Assembly (NCBI GenBank): GCA_947459425.1
Contig: CANHDJ010000038.1
Coordinates: forward strand, 1 to 35,291
From: Ignavibacteria bacterium
Lineage (GTDB): Bacteria; Bacteroidota; Ignavibacteria; Kapaibacteriales; UBA4661
Direction: 5' to 3'
DNA: 35,291 bases
The position numbers and the translations under genes were made by a program. The notes beneath the pieces were generated by a model. That model ran no database searches and had not been told where the DNA came from. It was given only the letters and a program-made list of their open reading frames with translations. This document shows, one piece after another, positions 31,980-35,291 of this stretch (position 1 is its first letter; every line of letters starts with the position of its first letter).

Positions 31980-32438
31980 ATGAACACTGATTCCGCAGAA
32001 TATCGCAGTTTTTGCGTGGCAAGAAATGTGCTGGAAATGGTCGGCATCCTGCACACGATGGGGTACGAAAAAATGAGGATTTATGCGGGTTTGTCAGCCT
32101 CTGGCATTCATTGGCGCGTTGAAATCGGTACAGCCAAGTTCCCCCAAAAAGCCCATTACACCACAGCACAAAAAACACAGTATTTTGGCTGGGATGATGC
32201 CGCAGAGGATACGCCGGAGGAACTCGCCCGAAAATTTCTCACACGATTTCCCGCGATTGCAGAAGCGGCACATAAAAAAGACAGAAAATACCGCGAATGG
32301 TACAGCGCAATGCTCCGCCAAACCTCACCATTAGGCGTTTTGCGTCAGTATTCCGATTGGGACGAGGACTACAATTTGGGCTTACCCGTAATGATGTTCA
32401 ATGCCGACGCGATCCGTGTTCCTTTGCCGCCCGCATAA
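31980..32438 (+). CDS. Unknown protein, last gene of the ATPase-TOPRIM run
   Basis: This 152-residue protein is not assigned to a family. It is cytoplasmic with no membrane segment. The body has NVLEMVGILHTMGYEKMRIY, AGLSASGIHWRVEIGTAKFP, a glycine/aspartate region, and EELARKFLTRFPAIAEAAHK and REWYSAMLRQTSPLGVL. The short segment KMRIYAGLSASGIHWRVEI resembles proteins I recall from other bacterial genomes of unknown function, so it is probably not unique to this organism. It follows the previous gene by nine bases and ends 43 bases before a convergent gene, which marks the end of the run. Confidence 0.65.
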   Translation: MNTDSAEYRSFCVARNVLEMVGILHTMGYEKMRIYAGLSASGIHWRVEIGTAKFPQKAHYTTAQKTQYFGWDDAAEDTPEELARKFLTRFPAIAEAAHKKDRKYREWYSAMLRQTSPLGVLRQYSDWDEDYNLGLPVMMFNADAIRVPLPPA

Positions 32439-32481
32439 CCCTGCCAAAGTTTCGTGTAACTGTCCAAATCAGTATTCCTCC

Positions 32482-34140
32482 CTACCTGCCTTGAAGCAGC
32501 ATAGTTCCTTGCGATTGAACACTCACCGACGAAATACTCTGCGCTCCATTTCTCAACGTTAAGCGGTAGAAATACAATCCTGCTGAAAGGGGCATGGATG
32601 CAGCATCACGAAGAATCTCACTAAGACTGACGGTTCCACGCCCCGCAGCAATCACGCGGGATGCAGAGGCAATCACCACACCCCGAACATCTGCTATCAC
32701 AATTTCCAACTCACCTGCCTTTGGTGCAAGGAAATCCACCCAAAGCGCATCGCTAGAACGAGCCGACTGCGGATATAATGCCGAAGGAAAATCATTCGCT
32801 GCGAGTGGCTGTGAGACACCAGAAGGCGCTTGATAGGATATGCGGTAGAGCGAACCCGTGTTATCATCGGAACTGACAAATAAGTCTCCCTGCGGGCTGA
32901 AGCCGATGCCGACAGGTCGTCCCCAACGTTTGTACCGCGCAGAGTCCGTGAGAAATCCCGTGAGAAAATCTTGCGTAAAATATGCCCCCGAAACCGCATC
33001 ACGCGCCATAAACACGACATTATACCCAACGGCTAGTTTACGCGATGAAGTGTCGAAGGAACCATGAACAGCGACAAAGGCACCATTGCGAAAATTGCGC
33101 GGAAATGTCGGCGTGGTGCAAAATTGCAAGCCCATTGGCGTAGAGTGTGCGGGCAAGAGCGCTTCGGCGAGTTTCAATCGTGAGAAGCGACTTGAATCGG
33201 TATTGGTCAGAGGCAGCATAGCGCGGTAATTGGCATTTGCCTGAAAGTTCGTCCACGCCGCACGAATCCTACCTGTCTGAATTTGTGTGTTATTGCCAAG
33301 CACTATTCCATCAAGCGTACTATACGCAAGGGGCCAGCCGTGAAAACTTCCTTCCGGCACAGATGTAATCATCTCTTCGGGCTTTTCCTCGCCGAGTCCG
33401 TTGCGATCGGCATTCGTCGCCCAGAGTTTTCCGGTCGAAGGCTCAATAGCAAGCCCTATTGCATTCCGCAAACCCGTAGCAAATATACGCCTTCCCGTGC
33501 CGTCGGCATTAAACCGCAGAATGGCAGAGCGTTCGGGGTTATCAGCACGGCAGGCATCGCAAGGCGCACCAACACTGAGGAAAAATGCCTTTTGCACGGA
33601 ATCAAACAGAATCGTTCGCGTGTAGTGATTGAATACTCCGCCATTGGGAATACTATCAATAAAAACCGAGCGTGTTTCGTATATGCCGTCGCCGTCCCGG
33701 TCAAGCAATCGCCAGACTTTCGTCGGCTCTGCGACGTACATTGTGTCTTGTACAAAAATCATACTGTGAGCATCGCTGAAGGACGAGGCGGCAATATAAC
33801 TGGTGTCGGCAACACCGTCGTTATTCGCATCGGGCAAGGCGATAATTTGTTCCGTAACCATATCTGTAATGTGCAAGACTCCACGCCGATTCCAAGCAAA
33901 AAATCGTGCTTTGAGCATCCCTGCATGAAAAACATTCATTAGAAATCCCGCAGGAAGCCTGACAGAATCGGGCGTGACGGTAAAAAACCGTGTGTATTTC
34001 TCCGGTATGGTTATCTTCATTCGCTGAAGCGAAAGCGGCTGAACGGAGAAGTTTTGGGCGAGGAGTGTTGTTCCAAGTGTTGCACTCAAAGCTAGTAATA
34101 ATGCGGCAACGTGGAGTAAACGATAAAAGAATATAGTCAT
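32482..34140 (-). CDS. Secreted sorbosone/glucose dehydrogenase-like beta-propeller protein
   Basis: The 552-residue protein has a signal peptide (LLHVAALLLALSATLGTTLLAQ) and then a six-bladed PQQ-type propeller of the sorbosone or soluble glucose dehydrogenase group. Typical blocks are LPAGFLMNVFHAGM, LLDRDGDGIYETRSVF, FATGLRNAIGLAIEPSTGKLWATNADRNGLG and GIGFSPQGDLFVSSDDNTGSLYRI. The dehydrogenase function depends on PQQ, which cannot be judged here. The last 80 or so residues (from AKAGELEIVIADVRG-like to SAGLYFYRLTLRNGAQSISS) resemble a type IX secretion sorting domain, so the protein is probably exported to the cell surface. The start is the ATG at 34138-34140, where the signal begins. 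It is divergent from the hydrolase. Confidence 0.82.
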   Translation of the reverse strand: MTIFFYRLLHVAALLLALSATLGTTLLAQNFSVQPLSLQRMKITIPEKYTRFFTVTPDSVRLPAGFLMNVFHAGMLKARFFAWNRRGVLHITDMVTEQIIALPDANNDGVADTSYIAASSFSDAHSMIFVQDTMYVAEPTKVWRLLDRDGDGIYETRSVFIDSIPNGGVFNHYTRTILFDSVQKAFFLSVGAPCDACRADNPERSAILRFNADGTGRRIFATGLRNAIGLAIEPSTGKLWATNADRNGLGEEKPEEMITSVPEGSFHGWPLAYSTLDGIVLGNNTQIQTGRIRAAWTNFQANANYRAMLPLTNTDSSRFSRLKLAEALLPAHSTPMGLQFCTTPTFPRNFRNGAFVAVHGSFDTSSRKLAVGYNVVFMARDAVSGAYFTQDFLTGFLTDSARYKRWGRPVGIGFSPQGDLFVSSDDNTGSLYRISYQAPSGVSQPLAANDFPSALYPQSARSSDALWVDFLAPKAGELEIVIADVRGVVIASASRVIAAGRGTVSLSEILRDAASMPLSAGLYFYRLTLRNGAQSISSVSVQSQGTMLLQGR

Positions 34141-34243
34141 TACAGGACTGATAAAAATAAAAGTGAAAAGCAAACAAACCCGCTTGGAATTTAGTGATAA
34201 TATCTGCAAGTTTCAACTCTTTTTCTCAATATTCCAAACTGCC

Positions 34244-35173
34244 ATGAATCGGATTGTATTACCATTTGTTGTTGTCATGCTTTGCACAATAGCAATCATA
34301 AATTTTTCTCCCGGTAGTTTTGCTCAAGAGTGGCATGAAGTTCGCTCGACAAACGCGACAGTAATTGGCAATGCACTCACAATCGGCATGAAGTCTGCTC
34401 CCTTTCCTCATCCCAAGCGCAGCGCCGGACACACTTACGACGGCAAAACCTATCCTGCCGAGCAACATTACCGCGACAGCAGCGTAATGATATTCCTTCC
34501 AAAGGGCTTCAAATCTGGCAAAACAGTGGATATTGTCGTATATTTGCATGGCTGGGGCAATAGCATTGACACCGCAACAGCAAAGTTCCGCCTTGCCGAG
34601 CAGTTTGCCGAAAGTGGCAAAAATGCGGTGTTCGTGTTCCCCGAAGGACCAAAATTTGCGCCCGATTCCTTTGGCGGAAAACTTGAGGATTCATGCGGCT
34701 TACAGCGATTACTTTCGGAAACATTTGAAACCTTGCAACGCACGAAAAATATCAAGTCACGGCTTGGAAACGTGATTCTCTCAGGGCATAGCGGAGCGTA
34801 TCGCGCAATAGCATTTATGCTGCTTCGGGGTGGTGTTCCCGTGCGCGAGGTGTGGCTTTTTGATGCGCTGTATGGGCAAACGGAAAAATTCACGCATTGG
34901 CTGGAGCATGATTGCAAGCGGCTTCGTGGGCGATTCCTGAATATTTACACCGATGACGGCGGCACAAAAGCGGAATCGGAGAAACTGATGGAAGACCTTG
35001 CCGCATGGCGCATTCCCTACTTGCTCAAGTCTGAGACGGAACTCACGGAACAAGATTTAAAGCGCTCTTCCGTCGTTTTTATCCATACCGATATTACACA
35101 TAATGAAGTTGTTGTACGGCGGGGGCAGTTTCGGCAGTATTTGGAAACGTCGTCGTTACGTGAAATGAGATGA
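34244..35173 (+). CDS. Secreted alpha/beta hydrolase (esterase-like)
   Basis: The 309-residue protein has a signal peptide (VLPFVVVMLCTIAIINFSPGSFAQ) and an alpha/beta-hydrolase core. VDIVVYLHGWGNS carries the oxyanion-hole HG, FVFPEGPKFAPDSFGG follows, and the nucleophile elbow is ILSGHSGAYRA with Ser in GHSGA. A late DITHNEV motif provides a candidate catalytic His. The expected acid residue is probably in the FDALYG or TDDGG region. The fold suggests an esterase or a feruloyl/poly-ester hydrolase-like enzyme; the substrate is unknown. I chose the ATG at 34244 because the signal peptide starts there; an upstream frame adds 27 residues. Confidence 0.75.
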   Translation: MNRIVLPFVVVMLCTIAIINFSPGSFAQEWHEVRSTNATVIGNALTIGMKSAPFPHPKRSAGHTYDGKTYPAEQHYRDSSVMIFLPKGFKSGKTVDIVVYLHGWGNSIDTATAKFRLAEQFAESGKNAVFVFPEGPKFAPDSFGGKLEDSCGLQRLLSETFETLQRTKNIKSRLGNVILSGHSGAYRAIAFMLLRGGVPVREVWLFDALYGQTEKFTHWLEHDCKRLRGRFLNIYTDDGGTKAESEKLMEDLAAWRIPYLLKSETELTEQDLKRSSVVFIHTDITHNEVVVRRGQFRQYLETSSLREMR

Positions 35174-35226
35174 TAACGTTCTATTCTTCAATAGTCTGGA
35201 CATTTTAAAAAAAGAGTAGTAAAAAA

Positions 35227-35291
35227 GCATACCTCTTCCTTGATTTGTAAAGTAACCACACTGTACAGCATCAAGAAAAGAGGTATCATGC
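35227..35291. other. Imperfect inverted repeat at window edge, possible start of a gene
   Basis: GCATACCTCTTCCTTGAT (35227-35244) faces a largely complementary arm at 35270-35291, with a two-base insertion and one mismatch. Within the right arm, AAGAGG stands shortly before an ATG at 35288. Both could mark an IS end with its transposase start, or a hairpin in a 5' leader. The sequence beyond the window is needed to decide. Confidence 0.35.

Overview
The window looks like a chromosomal segment of a Gram-negative bacterium of the Bacteroidota/Chlorobiota (FCB) group. Four things support this. There is an adjacent SusC/RagA and SusD/RagB pair. A secreted beta-propeller protein has a C-terminal tail resembling a type IX secretion sorting domain. 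Several signal-peptide beta-barrel proteins are present. At least two promoters match the TTTG-N19-21-TAnnTTTG pattern of that group, and most starts lack a strong Shine-Dalgarno sequence. The genus cannot be fixed by eye; a Kapabacteria-like lineage is only a guess.

Layout. 1-500 holds the 3' end of a decayed tyrosine recombinase and a hairpin terminator. 498-6734 (minus) carries susD, susC and glmS, with a short tandem repeat tract between susC and susD. A tRNA-Pro(UGG) and its terminator follow, then alaC-like aminotransferase, a receiver-histidine kinase protein and a TPR protein, all minus. Divergent from these is an OmpR-type regulator whose stop overlaps the start of a MazG-like pyrophosphohydrolase. 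12012-12750 is an insertion-sequence graveyard: a frameshifted IS1-family remnant (minus) and the C-terminal end of an ISAs1-family transposase (plus). Then come an aldehyde dehydrogenase, a membrane-anchored metallophosphoesterase and a short-chain dehydrogenase (minus). A Fur-family repressor and a MerC-domain membrane protein (plus) follow, with a candidate operator lying inside the repressor's own promoter. 17853-21763 (minus) is an envelope set: Wzi-like protein, NTF2-like protein, D-Ala-D-Ala dipeptidase, beta-barrel protein.

22124-32438 is entirely plus strand: an outer membrane barrel with an internal repeat, a YqeY-like protein, two adjacent PD-(D/E)XK nuclease-like proteins without a methylase, mutS2, trmO, a GroES-like protein, and a tight five-gene run. 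In that run an OLD/PARIS-like ATPase is translationally coupled (ATGA) to a TOPRIM (DUF3226-like) protein, which is in turn coupled (ATGA) to an unknown gene. This run is the best candidate for an undescribed system, plausibly anti-phage defence. The window closes with a secreted sorbosone-dehydrogenase-like propeller (minus), a secreted alpha/beta hydrolase (plus), and an inverted repeat at the very edge that may precede another gene.

A second theme is small repeats entering genes. Heptads of the CATTAGT/AATGACC type form the susC-susD spacer and an in-frame insertion in the MutS2 linker. A related-looking AATCAAGCAA-type repeat forms an in-frame insertion near the N-terminus of TrmO.
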